Source: RUG14121 sp964533935 (lineage in GTDB: Bacteria > Bacillota_I > Bacilli_A > RF39 > UBA660). Taken from it: DNA of 64,000 bases. Position numbers and translations under genes: made by a program. How positions within the stretch are numbered: position 1 is the stretch's first letter; each line of letters opens with the position of its first letter. The notes below the pieces were generated by a model. The model saw only the letters and a list, made by a program, of their open reading frames with translations, had not been told where the DNA came from and made no database searches. Shown here piece by piece: positions 15,545-25,317 of this stretch. The DNA is taken from NCBI GenBank assembly GCA_964533935.1, contig CAZHOG010000005.1, forward strand, positions 1 to 64,000. Reading direction: 5' to 3'.

Positions 15545-17236
15545 ATGATAGAAAGAGCTCAAGCAAGAAAAATTTTAGAATACTATGGATATACACAAGC
15601 AAACATTGAACCTTTTTTATATTGTGAAAACGGTGTTGCTGGATTGTTTGTTACATTGAAAACAAAATATGGTCATTTATCAAGACTTTTAAAATTTGAA
15701 TCAGAAGATAAATTAAAAAAATTTTTGAAAATCTATACTTGGTATCGAAAAAATTTAAAATCAGAATTTGTAACTGTGTCTTTTAGTGACTATATTAATC
15801 TATCCCCAGAAGTGAAATTTTTTTATAAAGATCATGAATTAAATGAAATTAATGTTATGGATGTTGAATCACTTGATAAACCCGTTGAAGAATTAGTGAT
15901 AGATACAACTGTTGATGAAAATATAGAATTGAGTAATGTTGTTATAGATTTAATACAAAGTTTTTTTGATGAAATTAAAGATGCTCAACAAGAATTGAAA
16001 AATGTTTTTCAAGAATTTATGAATAAATTAGATGAATATGGAAATTATTTTTCTGTTGATAAGGATAAAAAATTAGTATCTAATTCAACAATATTTGATA
16101 ATTATAATAATGCAATAAAAATAAATATTGAACAAAATACTAATTCATTTGAAAAAGATTTTAATGATCTTATTGATGTCTATAAAAAAGTTCAATTAGA
16201 TACTAATTATATTGATAATTTATTTTTAATATCTTTTTATAACGAAGAAATACGATATATGAATGATATATTAAATGAATATAAAATTTATAATAATTTA
16301 AAAGAATCTGATTTTAAAAAGAAATATAAAAAGAAAAATGTTCCATTTGATGTATATTTAAGCGATAAAAATATTGCTAAAAATCAAACCAACAAAGAGA
16401 TTATAAAATCTGACAAAGAAATTTTGGCAGATAAAAATATTGAACAATTTAAAAATAAAAGTATTTCACATTTGAAATCTATATTTAATATTGTTAAAGA
16501 ACCAATCAAGGAAGAAAAAGTAATTACAAAAGAATTAACTCATGATGAAAAATATATGGATATAGCATCAGAATTTAATAATAATTCTATTGAACAAAGA
16601 AATATGATTCTTGCAATTAATTCACCAATTAAATCTTTAATTAATATATTGTATACAATTGATAAAAATAAAATTGGGGTTGAATATGTAAAAAGTAATT
16701 ACTTTGATGATTTTAATGATTTATATATTATTTTAAGTAATCAGGATAATTATGCAAAAACTAGAAAATATTTGAAATTCATAAAATTGGATTTTTTTGA
16801 TGAGTTTATTCAAAGCATTATTAATATGTTTAATAATTTTGAATTTATTTCTACAAGGTTAAATTATGAACTTGATATTAACTTTAAATTAGGTACAATT
16901 AAAAATGCTTATATAATTAATGCAAGTGTTGAAAATGAATATCCAATAAATAATAAAGGCAAAAATAATTACTGCCACTCAAAATTGAAAGCAAATAGTT
17001 CTTTTATTTATTCGCCATATATAATAAAAATTGATGATGATAATTGCATTTATGCAGAAAAAAATATGAGTATAATAAATATAAATTTAAATAATTATAA
17101 AGTTTCTATTATAAATAAGATATTAGTAAATAATTATTCTATGAAAAAAGATATAAATTCTAGTGAAGGAAAAATTCAATTTCCATTATTTAGTGAAAAA
17201 CAGTATTGCGAAGTTGAATTAAATGTAAATATATAG
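15545..17236 (+). CDS. Hypothetical protein, 563 residues
   Basis: A large cytosolic protein that I do not recognise. The N-terminal 90 residues (MIERAQARKILEYYGYTQAN) look like a compact mixed domain. The middle (about 130-330) is helical, with coiled-coil-like Asp/Glu/Lys-rich stretches and very Asn-rich sequence. The C-terminal 120 residues are beta-rich. There is no membrane segment and no catalytic motif visible. Start ATG 15545 is preferred over 15530 because GGGAAG sits six bases upstream. An extended -10 (TGCTACAAT) lies just upstream. The next gene, ten bases on, is membrane-bound, so both may act together at the membrane. Confidence 0.6.
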   Translation: MIERAQARKILEYYGYTQANIEPFLYCENGVAGLFVTLKTKYGHLSRLLKFESEDKLKKFLKIYTWYRKNLKSEFVTVSFSDYINLSPEVKFFYKDHELNEINVMDVESLDKPVEELVIDTTVDENIELSNVVIDLIQSFFDEIKDAQQELKNVFQEFMNKLDEYGNYFSVDKDKKLVSNSTIFDNYNNAIKINIEQNTNSFEKDFNDLIDVYKKVQLDTNYIDNLFLISFYNEEIRYMNDILNEYKIYNNLKESDFKKKYKKKNVPFDVYLSDKNIAKNQTNKEIIKSDKEILADKNIEQFKNKSISHLKSIFNIVKEPIKEEKVITKELTHDEKYMDIASEFNNNSIEQRNMILAINSPIKSLINILYTIDKNKIGVEYVKSNYFDDFNDLYIILSNQDNYAKTRKYLKFIKLDFFDEFIQSIINMFNNFEFISTRLNYELDINFKLGTIKNAYIINASVENEYPINNKGKNNYCHSKLKANSSFIYSPYIIKIDDDNCIYAEKNMSIININLNNYKVSIINKILVNNYSMKKDINSSEGKIQFPLFSEKQYCEVELNVNI

Positions 17237-17245
17237 GAGAAATAT

Positions 17246-17749
17246 ATGAATAAAGAAAAGTACTTAAAAGAACTTGAAAAAAGATTATTGTTTTTAAATC
17301 CTGAAGATAAACAAGCAGAAATTTTTCGAGTAAGTAATGATTTTGATTCTGATAAAGTAGTAAATGATTTAAGTATAGAGGTTAATGATATTTATAAGAA
17401 ATATAATATTGATTATGAAAAAAAGTTAAAAAATGCTAATAAAAAATATGTGGTATTTTTAAATAGTATTGGAGCATCTTTTGAAAAGTTCATTAATCAT
17501 ATCAAAAAGAATAATACTAAAGAAAATATTAATGTTTTTATGTCAATCTTGGTTTTGGTTTTAATAACATCTATTTTAAAACTTCCATTTATCGCTATAG
17601 AAACTCTGGTATTTTCAATATTTAAAACAGCATTGCCAACAATTTTTTATAATGTATTCAATATTATTATTGAATTATTATATATAATATTTGCAATTTA
17701 TTTCTTTATAAAGGTATTTAAAAAATTATTTAAGGATATATTAAAATAA
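17246..17749 (+). CDS. HAAS/DUF1700-like membrane protein (short paralogue of the protein at 29943)
   Basis: A 167-residue protein. The N-terminus MNKEKYLKELEKRLLFL resembles the start of the HAAS (DUF1700) domain. The C-terminal third has two long hydrophobic segments (about 92-116 and 130-156; LKLPFIAIETLVF then FNIIIELLYIIFAIYFFIKVFKKLF). The same hydrophobic arrangement appears in the protein at 29943 (CRIPFIILSDIGY then IINIIYFCLAIIFFFKILKE), so they look like paralogues. No PadR gene is adjacent here. The Shine-Dalgarno is AGGAGAAA. Co-transcribed with the 563-residue protein. Confidence 0.6.
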   Translation: MNKEKYLKELEKRLLFLNPEDKQAEIFRVSNDFDSDKVVNDLSIEVNDIYKKYNIDYEKKLKNANKKYVVFLNSIGASFEKFINHIKKNNTKENINVFMSILVLVLITSILKLPFIAIETLVFSIFKTALPTIFYNVFNIIIELLYIIFAIYFFIKVFKKLFKDILK

Positions 17750-17777
17750 GTGTTTAAAAAAGTTTAAACACTTTTTT
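17748..17777 (+). terminator. Terminator
   Basis: AAGTGTTTAAA (17748-17758) pairs with TTTAAACACTT (17763-17773), then T run. Confidence 0.8.
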
Positions 17778-17778
17778 C

Positions 17779-17807
17779 TTGCAAAAATGCAAGTTTTGGT
17801 GTATTAT
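17779..17807 (+). promoter_or_regulatory. Promoter of typA
   Basis: TTGCAA (17779-17784), 17-base spacer, TATTAT (17802-17807). It lies directly after the preceding terminator. Confidence 0.7.
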
Positions 17808-17834
17808 CAACTGGTATGTAAAGGGAGTGAGTTT

Positions 17835-19637
17835 ATGGATAAAATCATAAATATAGCAGTTGTTGCTCACGTTGACGCAGGTAAATCAACATTAGTTGAT
17901 GCTTTACTAGAACAAAATGGTGTTTTTTCACAACATGAAGAAGTTGTGGATTGTGTTATGGATAGCAATGATATTGAAAGAGAAAGAGGAATAACAATTT
18001 ATTCTAAGAATTGTGCTATCCGTTATAAAGATTATAAAATTAATATAGTAGATACACCAGGACATGCTGATTTTTCATCAGAAGTAGAAAGAGTTATCAG
18101 AACTGTTGATACAGTTATATTAATAGTTGACTCATCAGAAGGACCAATGCCTCAAACTAGATTTGTTTTAAAGAAAGCTTTAGAACAAAATTTAAGACCA
18201 ATTTTATTTATTAATAAAATTGATAAAAAAGATGCAAGACCTGAAGAAGTAGTTGATATGACATTTAATTTATTTATGGAATTAAACGCTACTGATGAGC
18301 AATTAGATTTCCCAATAATTTATGGTGTTGCAAAACAAGGTATTGCTACTAAATCATTAGATGTTGAATCTGATTCTATTGAACCATTACTTGAAACTGT
18401 AATTAAACAAGTTGAACCTTTTAAGGACAATGAAAATGATAATTTACAATTACAAGTATCTGCATTAGATTATGATGATTATATTGGAAGACTTGGTATA
18501 GGTCGTGTTAATAAAGGTAAAATTAAATCTGGAGAATTAGTATCTTTAGCAAAAAATAATGGTAAAATTGAATCATTTAAAATTTCAAAATTATTTGTTA
18601 ATGAAGGAATTAAGAGAGTAGAAAAACAAGAAGCTTTCTATGGGGATATTGTTACTATTGCTGGATGTTCTGATATATCTATTGGTGACACAATTTGCCA
18701 AAAAGATGTTATTGATGCATTGCCTCCAATTGAAATTGAAAAACCAACATTATCAATGAATTTCTTAGTAAATAATTCACCATTTGTTGGTAAAAGTGGT
18801 AAATTCTTAACTACTAGACATATTAAAGATAGATTAGAAAAAGAATTACAAACTAATGTAGGATTAATTGTTGAAGAATTACCAGGATCTGATGGTTTTA
18901 AAGTTAGTGGACGTGGAGAACTTCATTTATCAATTTTAATTGAAAACATGAGAAGAGAAGGATATGAATTATCTGTATCTAAACCAGAGGTTTTATTAGA
19001 AGAAATTAATGGTAAAAAATGTGAACCTTTTGAAAAAGTATTAATTAATGTTCCTCAAGATTATTCTGGAACTATTATTAATGATTTACAAGAAAGAAAA
19101 GCTGTTTTAACATCAATTACTAATACTGATGATAATTATGTTCACTTAGAATTTAGTGCTCCAACACGTGGTTTAATAGGTTATAGAAGTTCGTTCATAA
19201 CTAATACTAAAGGTGAAGGAATCATGGTTAGAAGTTTTGATGAATATAAACCATATGTAGGTGAAATTACAAGACGTAAAAATGGTGTTCTAGTTTCTAT
19301 GGAAAATGGAAAAACATTAGGTTACTCATTATTCAACTTACAAGACAGAGGTACACTAGTTGTTGAACCAGCTACAGATGTTTATGTAGGAATGATTGTA
19401 GGTATTAATAATCGTGAAAATGATTTAGATGTTAACCCATGTAAAAATAAAAACTTAACTAATACAAGATCAAGTGGTGCTGATGAAGCTATTAACTTAA
19501 TTAAACCAAAAACATTTAGTCTTGAAGAAGCTTTAGAGTTTATTGAAGACGATGAATATGTTGAAGTTACACCTGATGCAATTAGATTAAGAAAAAAATA
19601 CCTAGATCCAAAAGAAAGATTTAGAAATAATAGATAA
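17835..19637 (+). CDS. typA: Translational GTPase TypA/BipA
   Basis: A 600-residue ribosome-associated GTPase, the normal length of TypA/BipA. It assists 50S assembly, especially in the cold or under stress. Seen: G1 AHVDAGKSTL near residue 10, the switch II DTPGHADF, G4 NKIDKKDARP, then a beta-barrel domain and EF-G-like domains ending in the TypA-specific C-terminus (DEYVEVTPDAIRLRKKYL). The start ATG 17835 follows GGGAGTGAG and lies 28 bases after the -10 box; the upstream open frame overlaps the promoter and is not translated. Single-gene unit with a terminator. Confidence 0.97.
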   Translation: MDKIINIAVVAHVDAGKSTLVDALLEQNGVFSQHEEVVDCVMDSNDIERERGITIYSKNCAIRYKDYKINIVDTPGHADFSSEVERVIRTVDTVILIVDSSEGPMPQTRFVLKKALEQNLRPILFINKIDKKDARPEEVVDMTFNLFMELNATDEQLDFPIIYGVAKQGIATKSLDVESDSIEPLLETVIKQVEPFKDNENDNLQLQVSALDYDDYIGRLGIGRVNKGKIKSGELVSLAKNNGKIESFKISKLFVNEGIKRVEKQEAFYGDIVTIAGCSDISIGDTICQKDVIDALPPIEIEKPTLSMNFLVNNSPFVGKSGKFLTTRHIKDRLEKELQTNVGLIVEELPGSDGFKVSGRGELHLSILIENMRREGYELSVSKPEVLLEEINGKKCEPFEKVLINVPQDYSGTIINDLQERKAVLTSITNTDDNYVHLEFSAPTRGLIGYRSSFITNTKGEGIMVRSFDEYKPYVGEITRRKNGVLVSMENGKTLGYSLFNLQDRGTLVVEPATDVYVGMIVGINNRENDLDVNPCKNKNLTNTRSSGADEAINLIKPKTFSLEEALEFIEDDEYVEVTPDAIRLRKKYLDPKERFRNNR

Positions 19638-19662
19638 GCAAAGTAAAAACTTTGCTTTTTTT
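19636..19662 (+). terminator. Terminator of typA
   Basis: AAGCAAAGT (19636-19644) and ACTTTGCTT (19649-19657), T run. Confidence 0.8.
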
Positions 19663-19687
19663 GTGCATAATAGTAAAAGGTGAAAAA

Positions 19688-20188
19688 ATGAAAAACAAAG
19701 AAGAATTAGTAAAAATATTATTAGCACAAGATTTAAAAACAAAAGAGAAAAAAGAATTATTTGATTTGCTATTAAATGAACAAATAACTATTAATATTGA
19801 AAAAGAAGAAGAATCAAAATTAACCTTTGGCGATAAAGCGGCAGATAAATTTAGTGAATTTGCAGGTAGTTGGAAATTTATAATTGGATTTTCATTATTT
19901 TTGTTATTATGGATAATTGTTAATGGATTAGTTTTAAATAGTTCAATTGATCCATATCCATTTATATTATTGAATTTATTACTATCATGTCTTGCAGCAA
20001 TTCAAGCTCCTATTATTATGATGAGTCAAAATAGACAAGAGAAAAAAGATAGTTTAAGAAATCAAAATGATTATCAAGTTGATTTAAAAAGTGAACTTCT
20101 TTTAGAAGATTTACATAATAAGCTTTCACAAATTTTAAAAAATGAAGAAAAAATAATAAAATCTTTAAAGAAATATAATATAAAATAA
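19688..20188 (+). CDS. DUF1003 family membrane protein
   Basis: A 166-residue protein with a charged N-terminus, two membrane segments (about 60-82, FIIGFSLFLLLWIIVNGLVL, and 88-108, PYPFILLNLLLSCLAAIQAP), and a charged C-terminal tail with the QNRQEKKDSLRNQNDYQVD signature. This pattern, including FAGSW just before the first segment and the MMSQNRQ after the second, is DUF1003. No biochemical role is established for the family. The start ATG 19688 follows AAAGGTG; the upstream open frame runs through the typA terminator. Confidence 0.85.
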   Translation: MKNKEELVKILLAQDLKTKEKKELFDLLLNEQITINIEKEEESKLTFGDKAADKFSEFAGSWKFIIGFSLFLLLWIIVNGLVLNSSIDPYPFILLNLLLSCLAAIQAPIIMMSQNRQEKKDSLRNQNDYQVDLKSELLLEDLHNKLSQILKNEEKIIKSLKKYNIK

Positions 20189-20198
20189 TACTATTACA

Positions 20199-20227
20199 TT
20201 GCATTTTTTCAGGTTTCTTAGTATACT
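20199..20227 (+). promoter_or_regulatory. Promoter of lysS
   Basis: TTGCAT (20199-20204), 17-base spacer, TATACT (20222-20227). The leader is about 20 bases, so no T-box riboswitch is present. Confidence 0.75.
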
Positions 20228-20255
20228 ACGAATAGAAAAAAGGAAGTGTTTGGAC

Positions 20256-21737
20256 TTGAGAGAATTTACAGAACAAGAATTAGTTAGAAGAGATAAAGCT
20301 GAAAAAATTAGAGAAATGGGTATGGATCCATTTGGACATGTATTTAAAAGAACAGCATTTAATAAAGATATTAAAGAAAAATATGAACCAATTGAACATG
20401 ATGAATTTGAAAATATAAATGATGAATTTACTATTGCAGGTAGAATTATGTTTATTAGAAAAATGGGTAAGGCATCATTTTTTTCTATCCAAGATAAAAC
20501 TGATAAAATGCAAGTATATATTTCAATAAATGATATTGGTGAAGAAAGTTATACATTATTTAAAACTGCAGATATTGGAGATATAGTTGGAGTACGTGGA
20601 AAAGTAATGAAAACTAAAACAGGTGAAATAACTTTAAAATGTTTAGAATATACACATTTAGTTAAAGCACTAAAACCATTACCAGAAAAATTTCATGGAT
20701 TAACTGATATTGAAGAAAGATATAGAAGACGTTATGTAGATTTAATAATGAATGATGATTCAAAAAGAATTGCTTTTGAAAGACCAAAAATTATTAGATG
20801 CATCCAAAATTATATGGATGGATTAGGTTTTGCTGAAGTTGAAACACCAGTATTAACAACACTTTTAACTGGAGCAGCTGCAAGACCATTTGTTACTCAT
20901 CATAATGCTCAAGATTTAGACATGTATTTAAGAATAGCATTAGAATTACCATTGAAAAGATTATTAGTTGGTGGTATGGAAGCTGTTTATGAAATAGGTA
21001 GAACATTTAGAAATGAAGGAATGGATCCTAAACATAATCCTGAATTTACTTTAATGGAAGCTTATTTAGCATACTCTGATTTAGAAGGTATGATGGAATT
21101 AACTGAAAATATGTATAAAACTATTGCAGAAAAAGTATACGGTAGATATATTTTTAACTGGGGTGGAAATGAAATTGATTTAAGTAATTTCAAAAGAATT
21201 AGTATGGTAGATGCTATTAAGGAAGAAACTGGTATCGATTTTAAAAAGGAAATGACTTTAGATGAAGCTTTAGAACTTGCAGAAAAACATCAAATACCTG
21301 TTGAAAACCATCAAAAAAATATTGGACATATAATTAATTTATTCTTTGAAAAATATGTAGAAGAAACTTTAATTCAACCAACATTCTTATATGGTCATCC
21401 AGTAGAGATTTCACCATTAACAAAGAAAAATCCAGAAGATCCTAGATTTGTTGATAGATTTGAATTATTCATTGGTGGAAAAGAATTTGCTAATGCTTAT
21501 ACTGAATTAAATGATCCAATTGATCAATTAAATAGATTTGAAGATCAATTAAAAGAAAGAGATTTAGGAAATGATGAAGCAAATGATATCGATATGGACT
21601 TCATTGAAGCTCTAGAATATGGAATGCCTCCAGCTGGTGGAATTGGATATGGAATCGATAGATTGTGTATGTTATTCACTGAACAAGATTCAATTAGAGA
21701 TGTAATATTATTCCCAACTATGAAAAATAGAGGATAA
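20256..21737 (+). CDS. lysS: Lysyl-tRNA synthetase, class II
   Basis: A 493-residue class II enzyme charging tRNA-Lys, normal length. The N-terminal OB-fold anticodon domain spans about 50-150. Catalytic motifs: motif 1 near FLxETPVL-type VETPVLTTLLTGAAARPF, motif 2 FRNEGMDPKHNPEFT, motif 3 GGIGYGIDRLCML. Start: TTG 20256, nine bases after AGGAAG; TTG 20250 is only three bases after it, and the longer frame would overlap the promoter. Ends with a terminator. Confidence 0.96.
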   Translation: MREFTEQELVRRDKAEKIREMGMDPFGHVFKRTAFNKDIKEKYEPIEHDEFENINDEFTIAGRIMFIRKMGKASFFSIQDKTDKMQVYISINDIGEESYTLFKTADIGDIVGVRGKVMKTKTGEITLKCLEYTHLVKALKPLPEKFHGLTDIEERYRRRYVDLIMNDDSKRIAFERPKIIRCIQNYMDGLGFAEVETPVLTTLLTGAAARPFVTHHNAQDLDMYLRIALELPLKRLLVGGMEAVYEIGRTFRNEGMDPKHNPEFTLMEAYLAYSDLEGMMELTENMYKTIAEKVYGRYIFNWGGNEIDLSNFKRISMVDAIKEETGIDFKKEMTLDEALELAEKHQIPVENHQKNIGHIINLFFEKYVEETLIQPTFLYGHPVEISPLTKKNPEDPRFVDRFELFIGGKEFANAYTELNDPIDQLNRFEDQLKERDLGNDEANDIDMDFIEALEYGMPPAGGIGYGIDRLCMLFTEQDSIRDVILFPTMKNRG

Positions 21738-21757
21738 GTTTCATTTTATTTTCACAT

Positions 21758-21782
21758 AAAAGACTTAAAAAGTCTTTTTTTT
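21758..21782 (+). terminator. Terminator of lysS
   Basis: AAAAGACTT (21758-21766) and AAGTCTTTT (21770-21778) with T run. Confidence 0.75.
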
Positions 21783-21823
21783 AGTTATTAATTGATATAT
21801 AATTATAACAGGAGGTAGAGAAA

Positions 21824-23233
21824 ATGAAAAAATTATTCAAAGAGAATGATTTAGTAAAAGTTGTTACAATTGCAATCTTAGTTACTTTAGTTCTTTCTTG
21901 GATAATTCCTGGTGGAAGCTTTTCTGGTTCTGAATTTACTGATTCAGGTTTAACTAGATTAGGATTAAATGAAGCTGCATTATCTGTTGTATATAGTGTT
22001 AGTTTCTTCTTACAACAAATTGCGTTTGTATTAATTCTTGGAGCTTTTTATGGAGTTATTTCAAAGACTAATGGTTATAAAGAACTAGTTACTAGATGTG
22101 CAAAATTTGTTAAAGGAAAGGAAATACCTGTTGTATTAACTGTTTCTGCATTAATAGCATTATTTGTATCTTTAAGTTCACAAATATTTATTTCAATGAT
22201 CTTTATACCATTTGTTATAACTGTTTTATTAAGATCAAATCTTGATAAAAAAACTGCATTTATAGCTACATTTGGTTCAATCTTCATTGGAATGATTGGA
22301 GCAACATATGGTACTGAAGGATTATACTATTTTAATTATTACTTAGGAACAAAGATTACTACTGAAATTACAATAAGATTTGCTATATTAGCAATAGCTT
22401 ATGTATTATTTAGTTTATTCAATGTTAAACATATTAAAAAAGTATTATCTAGCAAAAAAGCAATTGATGAATCTAAAGAAGATAAATTTGCTGTAGAAGC
22501 TTCTTCTAAAAAGAAACAAAAAGTATGGCCAATTATCGTGCTATTATCTATTGTTGCAGTATTTGCAATTTTAGGATATGTAAAATGGGAAGAAAGTTTC
22601 AATATTACATGTTTTAATAGTTTCCATGAATGGTTAATAGGTTTAAAGATTAGTAAATATACAATTGTTTCTTATATCTTAGGAAAAGTTACAGCATTTG
22701 GTACATGGGAATTATATTCAATTAACACAATTTTATTTGTAGTAATGATTATTTCTGCTATCATATACAAGGTTAACTTAGATGATTGTATTGATGGAAT
22801 TGGAAATGGATTAAAACAAATGGCTAAACCAGCAGTATTTATGGTTTTAGGATATGCTGTATTCGTATTAATTTACTGGGCACCAATTGTTCCAACAATT
22901 TCACATTGGTTACTAAAATCATCATTTAATCCATTCTCAACAACTTTAGCTGCATTCATATCATCAGTATTTACTGCTGATTTTGGATACACTGGTTACA
23001 CAGTTGGAGCATATTTAACTGCTGCTTATGCAAATAATATGAATCAAGCTTATGTAATTTATGCAGCAATGCATGGATTTGCACAAATGATTGCACCAAC
23101 AAGTGTTATCTTACTTGCAGGATTAAGTTATGTAGGAATTTCTTACAAAGACTGGATGAAACATATTTGGAAATTTATCGTAGCATTGCTAGTTATATTA
23201 GTAATCATCTTCGCTTTATTAACATATATGTAA
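21824..23233 (+). CDS. YfcC/ArcD-like membrane transporter
   Basis: A 469-residue integral membrane protein with about 11-12 hydrophobic segments, resembling the YfcC/DcuC-like branch of anion and amino-acid transporters. Points of similarity: N-terminal LVLSWIIPGGSF, the middle GATYGTEGL loop and the C-terminal HGFAQMIAPTSVILLAGLSY, where the Ala-Pro-Thr-Ser is a typical re-entrant signature. The family exchanges or takes up amino acids or dicarboxylates; the substrate cannot be read. Shine-Dalgarno AGGAGG. A basic linker (about 205-230, SSKKAIDESKEDK) separates the two halves. Single-gene unit. Confidence 0.8.
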   Translation: MKKLFKENDLVKVVTIAILVTLVLSWIIPGGSFSGSEFTDSGLTRLGLNEAALSVVYSVSFFLQQIAFVLILGAFYGVISKTNGYKELVTRCAKFVKGKEIPVVLTVSALIALFVSLSSQIFISMIFIPFVITVLLRSNLDKKTAFIATFGSIFIGMIGATYGTEGLYYFNYYLGTKITTEITIRFAILAIAYVLFSLFNVKHIKKVLSSKKAIDESKEDKFAVEASSKKKQKVWPIIVLLSIVAVFAILGYVKWEESFNITCFNSFHEWLIGLKISKYTIVSYILGKVTAFGTWELYSINTILFVVMIISAIIYKVNLDDCIDGIGNGLKQMAKPAVFMVLGYAVFVLIYWAPIVPTISHWLLKSSFNPFSTTLAAFISSVFTADFGYTGYTVGAYLTAAYANNMNQAYVIYAAMHGFAQMIAPTSVILLAGLSYVGISYKDWMKHIWKFIVALLVILVIIFALLTYM

Positions 23234-23238
23234 TAATT

Positions 23239-23265
23239 AAGTACTAGTTTACTAGTGCTTTTTTT
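23239..23265 (+). terminator. Terminator of the YfcC-like gene
   Basis: AAGTACTAG (23239-23247) pairs with CTAGTGCTT (23252-23260) with one G-U pair, then T run. Confidence 0.7.
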
Positions 23266-23321
23266 ATGCTCTTTAATGATATAAGAAAAAGTGTTATAAT
23301 TAAGAAATAATGGAGGTAATT

Positions 23322-24263
23322 ATGAAGAAAGTATTAGTTACTGGTGCTGCTGGATGCTTAGGAAAATTAGTAATAAAATATTTATTGAGCGAAGGCAAAT
23401 ATGAAATAACTGCTATTGATATGAAAAATAGAAATAGTTATAAAGTTCTAAAAAAATATAATAAAAGAATTAATATAATATATGGTGATATAACTGACCC
23501 AATCTTAATTGATGCAGTTGTAAAAGAACATGATTATATTATTCATTTAGCAAGCATTAATCCAATATTAACAACCTTAAATAAAAAAGTATCTGAAGAA
23601 ATAGATTATAAAGGAACAGAAAATATTGTGCGTGCTATTACTTTTTATAATCCAAAATGTTTTTTGATTTATCCATCAACAACTAATATTTATGGAAAAA
23701 GAAATAAAGAAGTATCAACTAATGATAGAGGACATATCAATGAAATGGATTATTATACTTTATCTAAATCAAATTGTGAGAAATTAATTAAAAATAAACT
23801 TTCTAATTATGTTATTTATCGTTTACCTAATGTATTAACTAATTTAAATAAAGAAAATTTTTCATATAATATGATTAATAATAATGGAGAATTTATAACA
23901 GACATCGATGCCGCTTATGGATTAGTTAAGTCTATTGAAATGAAAAATAGTATTAATAAAAAAGTGTATAATTTAACAGGTGGTATAAATTGCCGAATCA
24001 CATCAAATGAATTATTAATAGAAATATTGAAAATTTATGGCCTTAGTAAAAAATTCTTATGGGCTAAAATATTTATGGAAAAAACTTTTATACCTAATGA
24101 ATTTAGTGATAGCCAAAAAATAGAAAATATTCTTCATTACCAAAATGATTCAATTTCATCATATTTAATGAGATTGAAAAGACAAAGTAAAAATACAAGA
24201 AAAATAAATTGCACATTTGCTAAACCATTTATTTATATTATGAAAAAAAGGAATAGCAAATGA
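23322..24263 (+). CDS. NAD-dependent epimerase/dehydratase (extended SDR)
   Basis: A 313-residue extended-SDR enzyme. Rossmann motif TGAAGCLGKLVIKYLL at the N-terminus, acidic residue after beta-2 (AIDMKN), YGDITDP, HLAS, and the catalytic YTLSK. These act on nucleotide sugars or related alcohols; the substrate is not evident. The start is ATG 23322 after GGAGG; ATG 23310 is part of the Shine-Dalgarno. An extended -10 (TGTTATAAT, 23292-23300) lies upstream. It overlaps the patatin gene by four bases (ATGA), so the two are coupled. Confidence 0.85.
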   Translation: MKKVLVTGAAGCLGKLVIKYLLSEGKYEITAIDMKNRNSYKVLKKYNKRINIIYGDITDPILIDAVVKEHDYIIHLASINPILTTLNKKVSEEIDYKGTENIVRAITFYNPKCFLIYPSTTNIYGKRNKEVSTNDRGHINEMDYYTLSKSNCEKLIKNKLSNYVIYRLPNVLTNLNKENFSYNMINNNGEFITDIDAAYGLVKSIEMKNSINKKVYNLTGGINCRITSNELLIEILKIYGLSKKFLWAKIFMEKTFIPNEFSDSQKIENILHYQNDSISSYLMRLKRQSKNTRKINCTFAKPFIYIMKKRNSK

Positions 24264-25291
24264 TTGGATTATCTTTAGAAGGTGGCGGAGTAAAAGGAGC
24301 TTATCAAGCTGGAGCTTATATGGCTTTTAAAAAATGTCATATAAAATTTGATGGAATTGTAGGAACATCTATTGGTTCTTTAAATGGAGCTTTAATTGCC
24401 AGTGGTGATGGCGATAAGATGGTTGAGATGTGGAAAAATATTGATATTGCCAAAGCTCTATTATTTAATCCTGAAAAAATAGCAAAATTAGAAGCTAAAG
24501 ATCCTTTTGTTTTTGCCTCAATACTTTCAGATATCATAAAAAATAAAGGTATTTCAACAGATGGTCTAATAGAAATAATTGAAAATAATGTAAATGAAGA
24601 GAAGTTAAAAAAATCAAAAAAAGACTATGGACTTTGCACAGTTAGAGTTAAAGGCATGAAACCATTATATTTACTTAAAGAAGATATTCCTAAAAATACT
24701 TTAGGCAAATTTATAATGAATAGTTGCTATTTGCCAGTTTTTAAAATGGAAAAAAGTGTAGATAATAGTTATTATTTGGATGGTGGATTTTATGATAATT
24801 CTCCATATAATATGCTTATTAAAAAAGGATATAATAAAATATATAATGTTGGAATGCATGGAATTGGTTTTAGTAGAAAACCAATTAAGGGTGTAGAAAT
24901 AATAAATATAAAACCAATAAGGTCGGTTGGTGGAATTATAACATTTAATAAAAATGTTATTGAAGAAACTATTGAAATGGGCTATTTTGATACTCTTAGA
25001 GTATTAAAAAAATATGATGGCTATAATTACGTTTTTAAAAGAAAAAAATTAAAATTTTATCAAAGGATAATTAAAAAAATAAATAGAAAAGAAATTAAAA
25101 GAGTTGAAAATTTCTTCTTTTCTAAAAATGAAAAAGAAACAATAATTAATGCAGTTGAATACATTATGAGAAAAGAAAAAATTAATTATTATAAAATATA
25201 TAATATAAAAAAGATTATTAGAATGATTAAGAAAAAATATAAAAAAGATCATTTTGTATATAATTTTGTTCGAAATTTAAATGTTTTGTAG
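24260..25291 (+). CDS. Patatin-like phospholipase
   Basis: A 343-residue patatin-family hydrolase, expected to cleave acyl groups from phospholipids. Seen: oxyanion hole LEGGGVKGAYQAG (residues 6-18), nucleophile elbow GTSIG with Ser37, and catalytic Asp174 in LDGG, so the Ser-Asp dyad is complete. The C-terminal third is very basic (Lys/Arg-rich helices), which may bind membranes. No signal peptide, so it is cytosolic or at the inner membrane face. Translationally coupled to the upstream epimerase. Confidence 0.9.
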   Translation: MIGLSLEGGGVKGAYQAGAYMAFKKCHIKFDGIVGTSIGSLNGALIASGDGDKMVEMWKNIDIAKALLFNPEKIAKLEAKDPFVFASILSDIIKNKGISTDGLIEIIENNVNEEKLKKSKKDYGLCTVRVKGMKPLYLLKEDIPKNTLGKFIMNSCYLPVFKMEKSVDNSYYLDGGFYDNSPYNMLIKKGYNKIYNVGMHGIGFSRKPIKGVEIINIKPIRSVGGIITFNKNVIEETIEMGYFDTLRVLKKYDGYNYVFKRKKLKFYQRIIKKINRKEIKRVENFFFSKNEKETIINAVEYIMRKEKINYYKIYNIKKIIRMIKKKYKKDHFVYNFVRNLNVL

Positions 25292-25317
25292 TATAATATC
25301 AACGAAAGAGGTGTTTT

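Noticed and set aside
20188..20256. T-box riboswitch before lysS
   Set aside because: The promoter at 20199-20227 leaves a leader of about 20 bases, too short for a T-box.
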